DNA from: Dorea sp. CAG:317
Lineage (GTDB): Bacteria > Bacillota > Clostridia > Lachnospirales > Lachnospiraceae
DNA length: 20,251 nucleotides
Reading direction: 5' to 3'
Assembly (NCBI GenBank): GCA_000433535.1
Contig: FR892671.1
Location: 1 to 20,251, forward strand
In this document: positions 13,383 to 20,251 of the stretch, in pieces
Numbering within the stretch: the first letter of the stretch is position 1
Layout: each line of letters opens with the position of its first letter
Notes under the pieces: model-generated
What the model was told of the DNA's origin: nothing
Databases searched by the model: none
What the model saw: the letters and a program-made list of their open reading frames with translations, nothing else
Position numbers and translations under genes: made by a program

Positions 13383-14675
13383 CTACTTCCTTTCCGCATT
13401 TTCTTCCAAACGGATCACTTCTCCAAGATAGGATAAGGAACCAAATGCAAGTACCACGCCATCTTTTCCTGCTCGTTTTTTTGCCTGCACCAATGCCTGC
13501 TCTATGTGAACTGCCGGTTCTGCACCGATTCCATATTTCGCCAGAACCTCACAGAGCTCTTCTTTCGCCAAAGTTCTGTCCCGATTAGGAAGGTCTATGG
13601 CATAAACATAATCAAGATAAGGCGTCATTATCCCAATCATTTTCTCATATTCCTTATCTTTGAATACGCCAAGAACAGCAGTTACTTTCTTTCCCTTCAA
13701 ATAAATATCCAAATTTTCTGCAAGGCGCCGCACAGCGTCTTCATTATGCGCTCCGTCCGCGATCACTAACGGGTGTTTTTCAAGCACCATCATCCGTCCA
13801 GGCCACCTTGTCTTTCGAAGCCCCGCTCTCACAGCAGTATCTGAAATATCCACACCCTGCCGTCTGAGCGCCCTGACCGCTTCCAAAACAGTAACCGCAT
13901 TTTCAATCTGATGCTGTCCCGCCAAACGAATCTCCATTTCTTCAAATTCGCCATACGTGAATACTTGCATTTCAAGAGCCTGCCTGACCACCTCAAGCTT
14001 CTCAAGATCCGCCTCCGTTATCCGGCATCCCTTTACACAGGAAGTCTCTTCCAGCACGCTCTTCACACACGCAGCCTGTCTTCCGGTAACCACCTCGGCA
14101 CCCTTCTTGATGATTCCCGCTTTGTCCCTTGCAATTTCTTCCAATGTATTTCCAAGAACTCCGATATGATCCATACTCACAGACGCAAACACACACAGCT
14201 TCGGATTCCCAATCACATTGGTCGCATCCATCAGTCCGCCCAAACCGGACTCCAATACAACAAAATCACACCCGCTTTCCTTGAAATACAAAAAGGCGAT
14301 CGCCGTCTCTATCTCAAATACCGTCGGGGATGGTTTACCCTTCTCCACAAGCCTTTCCGCCGCCGCTTTCACATGGCAGGTGAGCCTTGCAAGCTCTTCT
14401 TCCTCCATAAATGCTCCGTCAATCTGAAATCTTTCCAAATATCCGATTACGGTAGGAGAGATATATCTCCCGGTCCGATATCCCGCTTCCGTCAAGATTG
14501 TAGACAGATATGCGAGAATAGACCCCTTTCCATTGGTACCTGCGATATGTATAAAAGTCAGCTCTTTTTGTGGATTTCCCAACTCTTCTAACAAATTTTT
14601 TATACTGTCAAGACCAAGTACACTTCCGTATTTTGATACACTATCCAAATATACCCTTGCTTCTTCGTATAACAT
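13383..14675 (-). CDS. folC: Dihydrofolate synthase / folylpolyglutamate synthase
   Basis: The product is 430 residues and is a Mur-ligase-fold protein. The P-loop is HIAGTNGKGSILAYLSTIL (about residues 43-61). VLESGLGGLMDATNV and SMDHIGVLGNTLEEIARDKAGIIKKG give the magnesium-binding and carbamylated-lysine regions, and VIADGAHNEDAV (near 306) marks the C-terminal domain. It adds glutamate to dihydropteroate and to folates. The segment that reads SPHL in many relatives is SPTVIGYLERF here; this looks like a lineage variant. GAGAAAGGAAAAC precedes the ATG. It is separated from folD by 84 bases with a large hairpin, unlike the tight spacing downstream. Confidence 0.95.
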   Translation of the reverse strand: MLYEEARVYLDSVSKYGSVLGLDSIKNLLEELGNPQKELTFIHIAGTNGKGSILAYLSTILTEAGYRTGRYISPTVIGYLERFQIDGAFMEEEELARLTCHVKAAAERLVEKGKPSPTVFEIETAIAFLYFKESGCDFVVLESGLGGLMDATNVIGNPKLCVFASVSMDHIGVLGNTLEEIARDKAGIIKKGAEVVTGRQAACVKSVLEETSCVKGCRITEADLEKLEVVRQALEMQVFTYGEFEEMEIRLAGQHQIENAVTVLEAVRALRRQGVDISDTAVRAGLRKTRWPGRMMVLEKHPLVIADGAHNEDAVRRLAENLDIYLKGKKVTAVLGVFKDKEYEKMIGIMTPYLDYVYAIDLPNRDRTLAKEELCEVLAKYGIGAEPAVHIEQALVQAKKRAGKDGVVLAFGSLSYLGEVIRLEENAERK

Positions 14676-14704
14676 AGTTTTCCTTTCTCATTCAGTAATA
14701 GTTT

Positions 14705-14746
14705 TAGCTCCACTGCAAAGGGGGAACCTGTTTCGCAATGGAGCTA
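14705..14746 (-). repeat. 12-bp hairpin between folD and folC
   Basis: On the minus strand TAGCTCCATTGC (14735-14746) pairs with GCAGTGGAGCTA (14705-14716): 12 bp with one wobble, around an 18-base loop. Neither strand has a U-tract directly after it (minus-strand tail AAAACTATTACTG), so it is unlikely to be an intrinsic terminator. It may be an RNA processing or stability element that separates expression of fhs-fchA-folD from folC onward. It does not match the tetrahydrofolate riboswitch as I know it. Confidence 0.5.
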
Positions 14747-14759
14747 TACAGCAATTATT

Positions 14760-15617
14760 TTATTCATTTTCCGCCTGTCTCATTGCAGCACATACCACAT
14801 GCTTTGCAAGCACCGACGTTGTAATACTTCCGACTCCTCTTGGCACCGGGCTGATATAAGATGTCTTCGGCTCTACTGCATCAAAATCTACATCTCCGCA
14901 GAGATTTCCGGATTCATCCACATTAATTCCCACGTCTGCCACAACAGCGTCATCTCCTACCATATCTGATGTTATCATCTTCGCTTTACCTGCTGCTGCC
15001 ACCAAAATTTCAGCTTCTCGACAAGTCTTTGCAAGTTCCACTGTTCTTGTATGACAGACCGTAATGGTTGCATGCTTTTTCAAAAGCATCATGGCAAGCG
15101 GTTTTCCCACTACCATACTTCTTCCCACTACCGTTACGCGTTTCCCTGTCACATCAATCCCATAATGATCAAGCATTTCTACTACCGCCTCTGCGGTACA
15201 TGGCGCATAACCTGTTTCATCTCCGGCAAATACTTTCGCTATATTGACCGGGCTCATACAATCCATATCCTTTTCCGGGCGAATCATGGCTTTTATTGCT
15301 TCTTCATCAAGATGTCCGGGAAGCGGACGAAACAGAAGAATTCCGTGAACCGAAGGGTCATCATTCACTTTTTCAAATGCTCTCTCAAATTCTTTCTGTT
15401 CAATGTCCTCTGCAAGTTCCACAATCCGACATTCAATCCCGATCATTTCCATCCGTTTTTTTGCACCGCGTTCGTAAGAGAGGTCATCCGGTCGGCTTCC
15501 TACCCTCACAATGGCAAGGCACGGAGTAACTCCCTGTTCTTTCAGATGGTTCGTTTTCTCTATGAGCTCTTCTTTCATGGCATTTGCCACGTCAGCCCCT
15601 TTCATTAATACACTCAT
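14760..15617 (-). CDS. folD: FolD-family methylene-THF dehydrogenase, cyclohydrolase residues replaced
   Basis: The product is 285 residues, the normal FolD length, and aligns without gaps to E. coli FolD over the N-terminal half as I recall it. The Rossmann motif VVGRSMVVGKPLAMMLL and ADVGINV are intact, so the NAD(P)-dependent dehydrogenase step should work. However, the catalytic Y-x3-K motif reads Y48-ERG-A52, with Lys shifted to 53. The VQLPLP motif, whose Gln is catalytic, reads LFRPLP with F96 at the Gln position. The conserved Asp (D119, in KDMDCMSP) remains, and the PGGVGP loop is PRGVGS. These changes predict loss of methenyl-THF cyclohydrolase. The next gene upstream, fchA, encodes that activity. 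AGGAGG precedes the ATG; the gap to fchA is 9 bases. Confidence 0.88.
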   Translation of the reverse strand: MSVLMKGADVANAMKEELIEKTNHLKEQGVTPCLAIVRVGSRPDDLSYERGAKKRMEMIGIECRIVELAEDIEQKEFERAFEKVNDDPSVHGILLFRPLPGHLDEEAIKAMIRPEKDMDCMSPVNIAKVFAGDETGYAPCTAEAVVEMLDHYGIDVTGKRVTVVGRSMVVGKPLAMMLLKKHATITVCHTRTVELAKTCREAEILVAAAGKAKMITSDMVGDDAVVADVGINVDESGNLCGDVDFDAVEPKTSYISPVPRGVGSITTSVLAKHVVCAAMRQAENE

Positions 15618-15626
15618 TGCTTCCTC

Positions 15627-16256
15627 CTATCGAATCTTAGCAAGCACGCCCGTATATATTTTCTCCTGTAACCTGCCGGCCTCTGCGATCAGCTCATCCG
15701 ATTCTTGGTTTAACTGTTCTGCCTGTTCCCGATTCTTCATTAACCGGGTATTAATATAGATGTTAAGAGAAGCTCCTTCCAGCGCCGCACGCGCAAATAA
15801 GACTGCGACACCTACATCACTGACCGCAAGGCGGCTTCCTTTCTCTCCAAGGACTTCCAGATCTTCCATCACCCGGAACACGGTCTTCATAATCTGAAGC
15901 GGCACAACGCTTGCTTCGTAGAGCGCTTTTTCCATCACTCTTTCTTTCTCGATCCTCTGTTCCTCGGTTTCTTTCGGAAGTCCATAAGCTCTCGACAAAG
16001 GCTCAAAGGCTTCCGCATCCCGGTCCGTAAGTCCGACAAGCTCTTGTTGAAGCGCCTCTAAGCGACTTCTTATGTCCTCCATCTCCGCTTCCACGTCGAT
16101 ATATTTCTTCTTACCGATCGTAAGATTCGTCACCATCATTCCAAGCGCAGAAGCAAATGCTCCCACTGCTGCAGACGCTCCGCCGCCGCCGGGAACCGGC
16201 GCTGACGAAGACAAAACATCTAAGAATTCTGTTGTTTTTTGTTCTAGCATCATCAT
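15627..16256 (-). CDS. fchA: Methenyl-THF cyclohydrolase (FchA, cyclodeaminase/cyclohydrolase family)
   Basis: The product is 209 residues and mostly helical, like the C-terminal cyclodeaminase domain of formiminotransferase-cyclodeaminase. The signature PVPGGGGASAAVGAFASALG (20-39) and the later RLAVSDVGVAVLFARAALEG segment are present. In clostridia the stand-alone protein hydrolyses 5,10-methenyl-THF to 10-formyl-THF. It could also be a formimino-THF cyclodeaminase, but no formiminotransferase or histidine genes are near, and fhs and folD flank it directly. AAGGAGAA precedes the first of three consecutive ATG codons, and its site lies just 5' of the fhs stop region. Confidence 0.88.
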   Translation of the reverse strand: MMMLEQKTTEFLDVLSSSAPVPGGGGASAAVGAFASALGMMVTNLTIGKKKYIDVEAEMEDIRSRLEALQQELVGLTDRDAEAFEPLSRAYGLPKETEEQRIEKERVMEKALYEASVVPLQIMKTVFRVMEDLEVLGEKGSRLAVSDVGVAVLFARAALEGASLNIYINTRLMKNREQAEQLNQESDELIAEAGRLQEKIYTGVLAKIR

Positions 16257-16268
16257 CTGTTCTTCTCC

Positions 16269-17948
16269 TTAAAACAATCCAGAAATCACACCATTTGCAT
16301 CTACATCGATTTTCTCCGCTGACGGAACTTTTGGAAGTCCCGGCATCTTCATAATATCTCCTGTCAATGCCACCAAAAATCCTGCTCCTGCGGATGCAGT
16401 AATATCACGGATCGTAATTCTGAATCCACTCGGTCTTCCAAGTTTCTTCGCATCGTCCGTTAAGGAATATTGGTTCTTTGCCATGCAGACCGGAAGGTTT
16501 CCAAGTCCGATCGCTTCCAGATTTTTAATCTCTTTATTCGCCTTCGGTGTATAATCAACACCGTCCGCTCCGTATACTTTTGTCGCAATCGCTTCGATCT
16601 TCTCTTTCACGGAAGCTTCCACATCATAGACAAACTTCATGGTACTGTCCCCTTCGCAGAGGCGAAGTACTTCTTTTGCAAGCTCTTCTCCTCCTTCGCC
16701 GCCTTTTGCCCACACTTCAGACAACGCAACATTTACACCGAGCTCTTTACATTTTTCACGCACAAGCTCAAGCTCTTCCTTCGTATCCGTCGGAAATGCA
16801 TTAATCGCAACAACGACCGGGAGGTGATAAACGTTTGTAATATTCTCTATATGTTTCAAGAGATTCGGGATTCCTTTCTCAAGTGCATCCAGATTCTCCT
16901 GCTGCAGATCCGCTTTTGCCACACCGCCATTATACTTCAACGCCTTGATGGTTGCAACTAAAACAACTGCATTCGGACGAAGTCCTGACATTCTGCACTT
17001 AATATCAATGAATTTTTCAGCGCCCAGATCCGCGCCGAATCCTGCTTCTGTTATCATATAATCCGATAATTTCATTCCCATTCTTGTTGCAATCACACTG
17101 TTGCATCCATGCGCAATATTAGCAAACGGTCCGCCATGAATAAATGCCGGCGTCCCCTCCAGTGTCTGTACAAGATTTGGTTTCAACGCATCTTTAAGAA
17201 GCGCAGCAACAGCCCCTTCTGCATGGAGATCGCCTGCCGTGACCGGTTTCCCCTCTCTGGAATACGCCACGATAATTTTAGATACACGTTCCTTCAGGTC
17301 TAAGACGTCTTTTGCCAGACAGAAAACAGCCATGATCTCAGATGCAACCGTAATGTCAAATCCGTCCTGTCTGGTCACACCATCCGCTTTTGCGCCCAGT
17401 CCGTCTACAATACTTCTCAGCTGACGGTCGTTCATGTCCACACATCTTCTCCACGTCACTTTATTTGTGTCGATATCCAGTGCATTTCCCTGATGAATAT
17501 GATTATCCAGCATTGCCGCGATCAGGTTATTTGCCGCACCAATTGCATGAAGGTCTCCTGTAAAATGAAGATTAATGTCCTCCATCGGAACAACCTGTGC
17601 ATATCCGCCTCCTGCTGCTCCTCCCTTCACACCGAACACCGGGCCAAGAGACGGCTCTCTTAAAGCAACCATTGTTTTTTTGCCCAGCCGATTCATTGCA
17701 TCCGCAAGGCCAATCGTCGTCGTTGTCTTTCCCTCTCCTGCAGGTGTGGGATTGATCGCCGTCACAAGGACTAACTTCGCATCTTTTCGTTCTTCTAATT
17801 CATCCGTATAATAGCGATAATCAATTTTCGCTTTATATTTACCATAATTCTCTACATATTTATCCGGTATTCCGATCGAATCTGCAACCTCATTAATTAC
17901 TTTCATTTCCGCTTCCTGTGCAATCTCGATATCACTTTTAAATCCCAT
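16269..17948 (-). CDS. fhs: Formate-tetrahydrofolate ligase
   Basis: The product is 559 residues, the standard bacterial length. The nucleotide-binding loop PTPAGEGKTTTTIGLADAM lies at residues 67-85 and is followed by LREPSLGPVFGVKGGAAGGG, both family signatures. It uses ATP to attach formate to THF, making 10-formyl-THF, the entry of formate into one-carbon metabolism. It starts 56 bases after the lpdA stop, with AAAGGAAGG as the ribosome binding site. No promoter was recognised in that gap. The gene is intact. Confidence 0.98.
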   Translation of the reverse strand: MGFKSDIEIAQEAEMKVINEVADSIGIPDKYVENYGKYKAKIDYRYYTDELEERKDAKLVLVTAINPTPAGEGKTTTTIGLADAMNRLGKKTMVALREPSLGPVFGVKGGAAGGGYAQVVPMEDINLHFTGDLHAIGAANNLIAAMLDNHIHQGNALDIDTNKVTWRRCVDMNDRQLRSIVDGLGAKADGVTRQDGFDITVASEIMAVFCLAKDVLDLKERVSKIIVAYSREGKPVTAGDLHAEGAVAALLKDALKPNLVQTLEGTPAFIHGGPFANIAHGCNSVIATRMGMKLSDYMITEAGFGADLGAEKFIDIKCRMSGLRPNAVVLVATIKALKYNGGVAKADLQQENLDALEKGIPNLLKHIENITNVYHLPVVVAINAFPTDTKEELELVREKCKELGVNVALSEVWAKGGEGGEELAKEVLRLCEGDSTMKFVYDVEASVKEKIEAIATKVYGADGVDYTPKANKEIKNLEAIGLGNLPVCMAKNQYSLTDDAKKLGRPSGFRITIRDITASAGAGFLVALTGDIMKMPGLPKVPSAEKIDVDANGVISGLF

Positions 17949-18004
17949 CTCACATACCTTCCTTTCCGATTCTTTCCTCTAAAAATCACGCAATCTTTTT
18001 CCTC

Positions 18005-19417
18005 TTATTTCGCCGGCTTCTTCTTCGGCATTACATGCACCGCACCTCCGAGGATCTCCTCCAGCGCCTCCTGCACTCCCTCGTTATAAGTAGGATGCGC
18101 TCTCATTCCCCGCAAAAGCTGCTGCACCGTCATACGGTTTGTCATCGCAGTAACAAGTTCTCCGATCATATCCGTTGCCCTTGCACACAGCATCTGTGCA
18201 CCGAGAATCACATCTGTCTCTTTCTCTGCGACTATCTTAATAAAACCTCTTTCTTCTTTCGTGATCAGGCTCTTGCCATTTGCGCTCATAATGAACTTTC
18301 CTGTTTTTATTTCCAGCCCTTTTTCTTTTGCCTCATCCTCCGTTATGCCTGCCGAAGCAATTTCCGGATCTGTATATACACACCCCGGAACAATGGCAAG
18401 ATCTACGGATGGTGATTCTTTTGCAAGTATTTCCGCAACATGCATCCCCTGCGCGCTGGCAAGATGGGCAAGCTGCATCCCCTTGACAAGATCTCCGATT
18501 GCATAAACATTCGGAAGACTGCTTTGGAAATTTTCATCCACAACAATTCGCCCCCGTTCCATTTCCGGTGACACGCCTTCGCCGAACAATCCTTCTGTAT
18601 TCGGACACCTTCCTATCGCACACAACACATACTTTGCTGATACACGAACTTCTTGTTCCTTCTCCGTAAATACACAGGTGTACAGTTCCCCTTCTTGTTC
18701 CACTCTCTGTACGGAGGCAGAAGTATGAATATCCACTCCGCGTTTCTTTAAGATCATTTTCAAATTCTGCGAGATCTCTTTGTCCATATTCGGAATCAGC
18801 CTTGGCATCGCTTCTACTATGGTCACTTTGCATCCCAGATTTGCATACACACTTGCAAATTCCACGCTGATCACACCGCCCCCGATAATTACAAGGCTCT
18901 CCGGCATTTCCTTTAACCGGAACAATTCATCACTCGTAAGCACCCCCGGAAGTTCCAGCCCCGATATCGGCAGTATCACAGGTTTTGAACCCGCCGCTAA
19001 AATCACATGCTCCGCATCATAATATTCTTCCGACTCTTCCCCGGTCACCTTCACCTTATGCTCCTGTTCCAGGCTTCCTTTTCCGCATAAAATAGTTACG
19101 CCATTTCCTTTCAACAGCTGCTCGATTCCCTGGCAAAGCTTTTCCGTTGTTTCTTCTTTGTATGAGACAATCTTCTCATAGTCAAAGGCAATCCCTTCTG
19201 CACTGACTCCGAATTTTTCCGCTCCCTGCATCTCCCGATACAAAGAGGACGCATGAATCATTGCTTTTGCCGGAATACAGCCTCTGTTAAGACAGGTTCC
19301 TCCAACTCTTCTATTTTCTACAATTGCCGTCCGAAGCCCTGCTTTGGCACATTTGATTGCCGCCACATATCCTCCTGGTCCGGCACCGATCACAATTACA
19401 TCAAATCTCTCTCCCAT
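18005..19417 (-). CDS. lpdA: Dihydrolipoyl dehydrogenase
   Basis: The 470-residue product is a flavin disulfide oxidoreductase. The FAD motif is VIVIGAGPGGYVAA (7-20), the redox-active pair is C42 and C47 in GGTCLNRGCIPAK, the NAD motif is VIIGGGVISVEFASVYANLG, and the C-terminal HPTYNE pair supplies the catalytic His-Glu. There is no lipoyl domain fused to the N-terminus. It reoxidises dihydrolipoyl groups, most probably on glycine cleavage H protein in this context. The frame opens 12 codons earlier inside the end of lplA, but AAAGGAG lies 7 bases before the ATG at 19417 and the FAD motif begins at once, so this start is preferred. Confidence 0.95.
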   Translation of the reverse strand: MGERFDVIVIGAGPGGYVAAIKCAKAGLRTAIVENRRVGGTCLNRGCIPAKAMIHASSLYREMQGAEKFGVSAEGIAFDYEKIVSYKEETTEKLCQGIEQLLKGNGVTILCGKGSLEQEHKVKVTGEESEEYYDAEHVILAAGSKPVILPISGLELPGVLTSDELFRLKEMPESLVIIGGGVISVEFASVYANLGCKVTIVEAMPRLIPNMDKEISQNLKMILKKRGVDIHTSASVQRVEQEGELYTCVFTEKEQEVRVSAKYVLCAIGRCPNTEGLFGEGVSPEMERGRIVVDENFQSSLPNVYAIGDLVKGMQLAHLASAQGMHVAEILAKESPSVDLAIVPGCVYTDPEIASAGITEDEAKEKGLEIKTGKFIMSANGKSLITKEERGFIKIVAEKETDVILGAQMLCARATDMIGELVTAMTNRMTVQQLLRGMRAHPTYNEGVQEALEEILGGAVHVMPKKKPAK

Positions 19418-19428
19418 AAAGCACTCCT

Positions 19429-20251
19429 TTATAAATCCACGGTTCTGATCCATGCAATGATTTCCTTCATCATCTGCTCTTCTTCCCGGTCTTCTGACCA
19501 GTAAAGCCCAAGTTCTGCGCAGATTGCATTCCTTTCATATCGGATATTACGAAGATACTTCTTCACCGCAAGAATCAAATCCGGTTTCATAGCATCTGAA
19601 TACACATTCGCTTCTTCAATTCTTCCGTCTTTTACTTTCATCTGCAGCACCACTTCTCCCCAACTGAAACGGTGCGATAATTCATATTGAAAGTCCAGTT
19701 TCTTACCAAAGATCCAATCCCACGAAGCAAAATGCATGGTCCGCTCTTTGATTTCCTTTTCATTCAGATCTTCTGTCTCACATGTGTTCACCGGTAATCC
19801 ATAGACCTCTCCAAATGCTTCCCGAAGCTTCTCTTTTAACAGATCAATGGAAAGCTCCGGAACATATTCTGACAGATTTACCACTCTTGAGCGCACAGAA
19901 TCCACCCCCTTGGATTCCAGTTTCTCTTTTGACACCGTCAGATATTTTGATAAGTCTTCCATATTTACGTTTACCATCAACGTCCCGTGGTGGTAACAGT
20001 GGTCGCCTTTTTCATAAAATGCATTCCCTGAAAACTTACGTCCATCTGCAAGAATATCATTTCTACCGGATTTTTCTGCCGCAATTCCCAGTTTCTGAAC
20101 TGCTTTTAAGATGACATCCAATTGTTTTGACACATCATAATTTTCTTTTCGTACAAGAAATGTAAAATTGAGATTTCCCAGATCATGATAGACTGCTCCG
20201 CCTCCTGAAAGTCTGCGGACAATGTGCCCATTATCTTCCTCCAGACGACTT
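19429..20251 (-). CDS. lplA: Lipoate-protein ligase A (5' end beyond window edge)
   Basis: About 274 residues are visible and the frame stays open to the right edge of the window, so the true start is outside. The visible N-terminal part carries RRLSGGGAVYHDLGNLNFTF, the ligase signature that binds lipoyl-AMP, then DGRKFSGNAF with the catalytic lysine, and CYHHGTLMVN. The C-terminal part is the usual accessory domain. The enzyme activates free lipoate with ATP and attaches it to a target protein. A GTG at 20133 could be mistaken for the start, but the signature lies upstream of it. It ends 11 bases before lpdA, and the lpdA ribosome binding site sits in that gap. Confidence 0.93.
   Translation of the reverse strand, partial: SRLEEDNGHIVRRLSGGGAVYHDLGNLNFTFLVRKENYDVSKQLDVILKAVQKLGIAAEKSGRNDILADGRKFSGNAFYEKGDHCYHHGTLMVNVNMEDLSKYLTVSKEKLESKGVDSVRSRVVNLSEYVPELSIDLLKEKLREAFGEVYGLPVNTCETEDLNEKEIKERTMHFASWDWIFGKKLDFQYELSHRFSWGEVVLQMKVKDGRIEEANVYSDAMKPDLILAVKKYLRNIRYERNAICAELGLYWSEDREEEQMMKEIIAWIRTVDL

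Noticed and set aside
14676..14759. Possible tetrahydrofolate riboswitch before folC
   Set aside because: Only a simple hairpin is seen; the conserved junction and pseudoknot elements I would expect are absent. None was seen in the other gaps of the run.
19418..19453. Longer lpdA start at 19453, and similar upstream extensions for the NSS transporter and the LysR gene
   Set aside because: In each case a good ribosome binding site and the beginning of the conserved domain support the inner ATG.
20131..20133. GTG at 20133 as the start of lplA
   Set aside because: The frame stays open upstream to the window edge and there encodes the RRLSGGGAVYHD signature, so the gene is simply cut by the edge.
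1..20251. CRISPR arrays, insertion sequences, phage genes, tRNA or rRNA genes
   Set aside because: No repeat-spacer pattern, transposase-like protein, long terminal inverted repeats or tRNA-like cloverleaf was seen on either strand.

Overview
This window comes from a low-to-moderate-GC Gram-positive anaerobe of the class Clostridia. The gene content, ribosome binding sites and protein flavour suggest a gut Lachnospiraceae member; that family-level placement is inference from recognition, not from a database comparison. All identifications were made by eye from motifs and remembered family consensus.

Layout. (1) 1-3503, minus strand: the start of the S10 ribosomal protein operon, in transcription order rpsJ-rplC-rplD-rplW-rplB-rpsS, continuing into rplV off the left edge. 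It is preceded by a promoter and a ~230-nt structured leader. (2) 3550-5277, minus strand: an NSS-family sodium-dependent transporter and its 38-residue MetS-type small subunit, with a near-consensus promoter. (3) 5357-7134: a YczE-like membrane protein (minus) divergent from a LysR-type regulator (plus), sharing an intergenic region with dyad symmetries. (4) 7197-9455, plus strand: two diverged TauE/SafE-type permease paralogs in tandem, each with its own promoter. The first has an intrinsic terminator inside its leader. (5) 9466-10152, minus strand: a YcxB-like membrane protein. (6) 10153-10674: a 522-base region without a protein gene. It carries a strong plus-strand promoter, a predicted multi-helix RNA of about 225 nt and a bidirectional terminator. 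This is the best candidate here for an undescribed element. (7) 10675-20251, minus strand: a long folate and one-carbon gene run, in transcription order lplA (5' end cut by the window edge)-lpdA-fhs-fchA-folD-folC-folE-HD protein-folP-folBK.

How the genes work together. In the last block, LplA attaches lipoate and Lpd reoxidises dihydrolipoyl groups, which points to a glycine cleavage system off the right edge that would feed methylene-THF. Fhs, FchA and FolD interconvert formate, formyl-, methenyl- and methylene-THF. FolE, FolP, FolBK and FolC build the folate carrier. Two features stand out. FolD has lost the Lys and Gln that carry out the cyclohydrolase step, while a dedicated cyclohydrolase, FchA, sits next to it. 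An HD-domain hydrolase with a cysteine cluster lies between folE and folP, where no known dihydroneopterin triphosphate pyrophosphatase is present.

No tRNA, rRNA, CRISPR array, insertion sequence or phage gene was seen.
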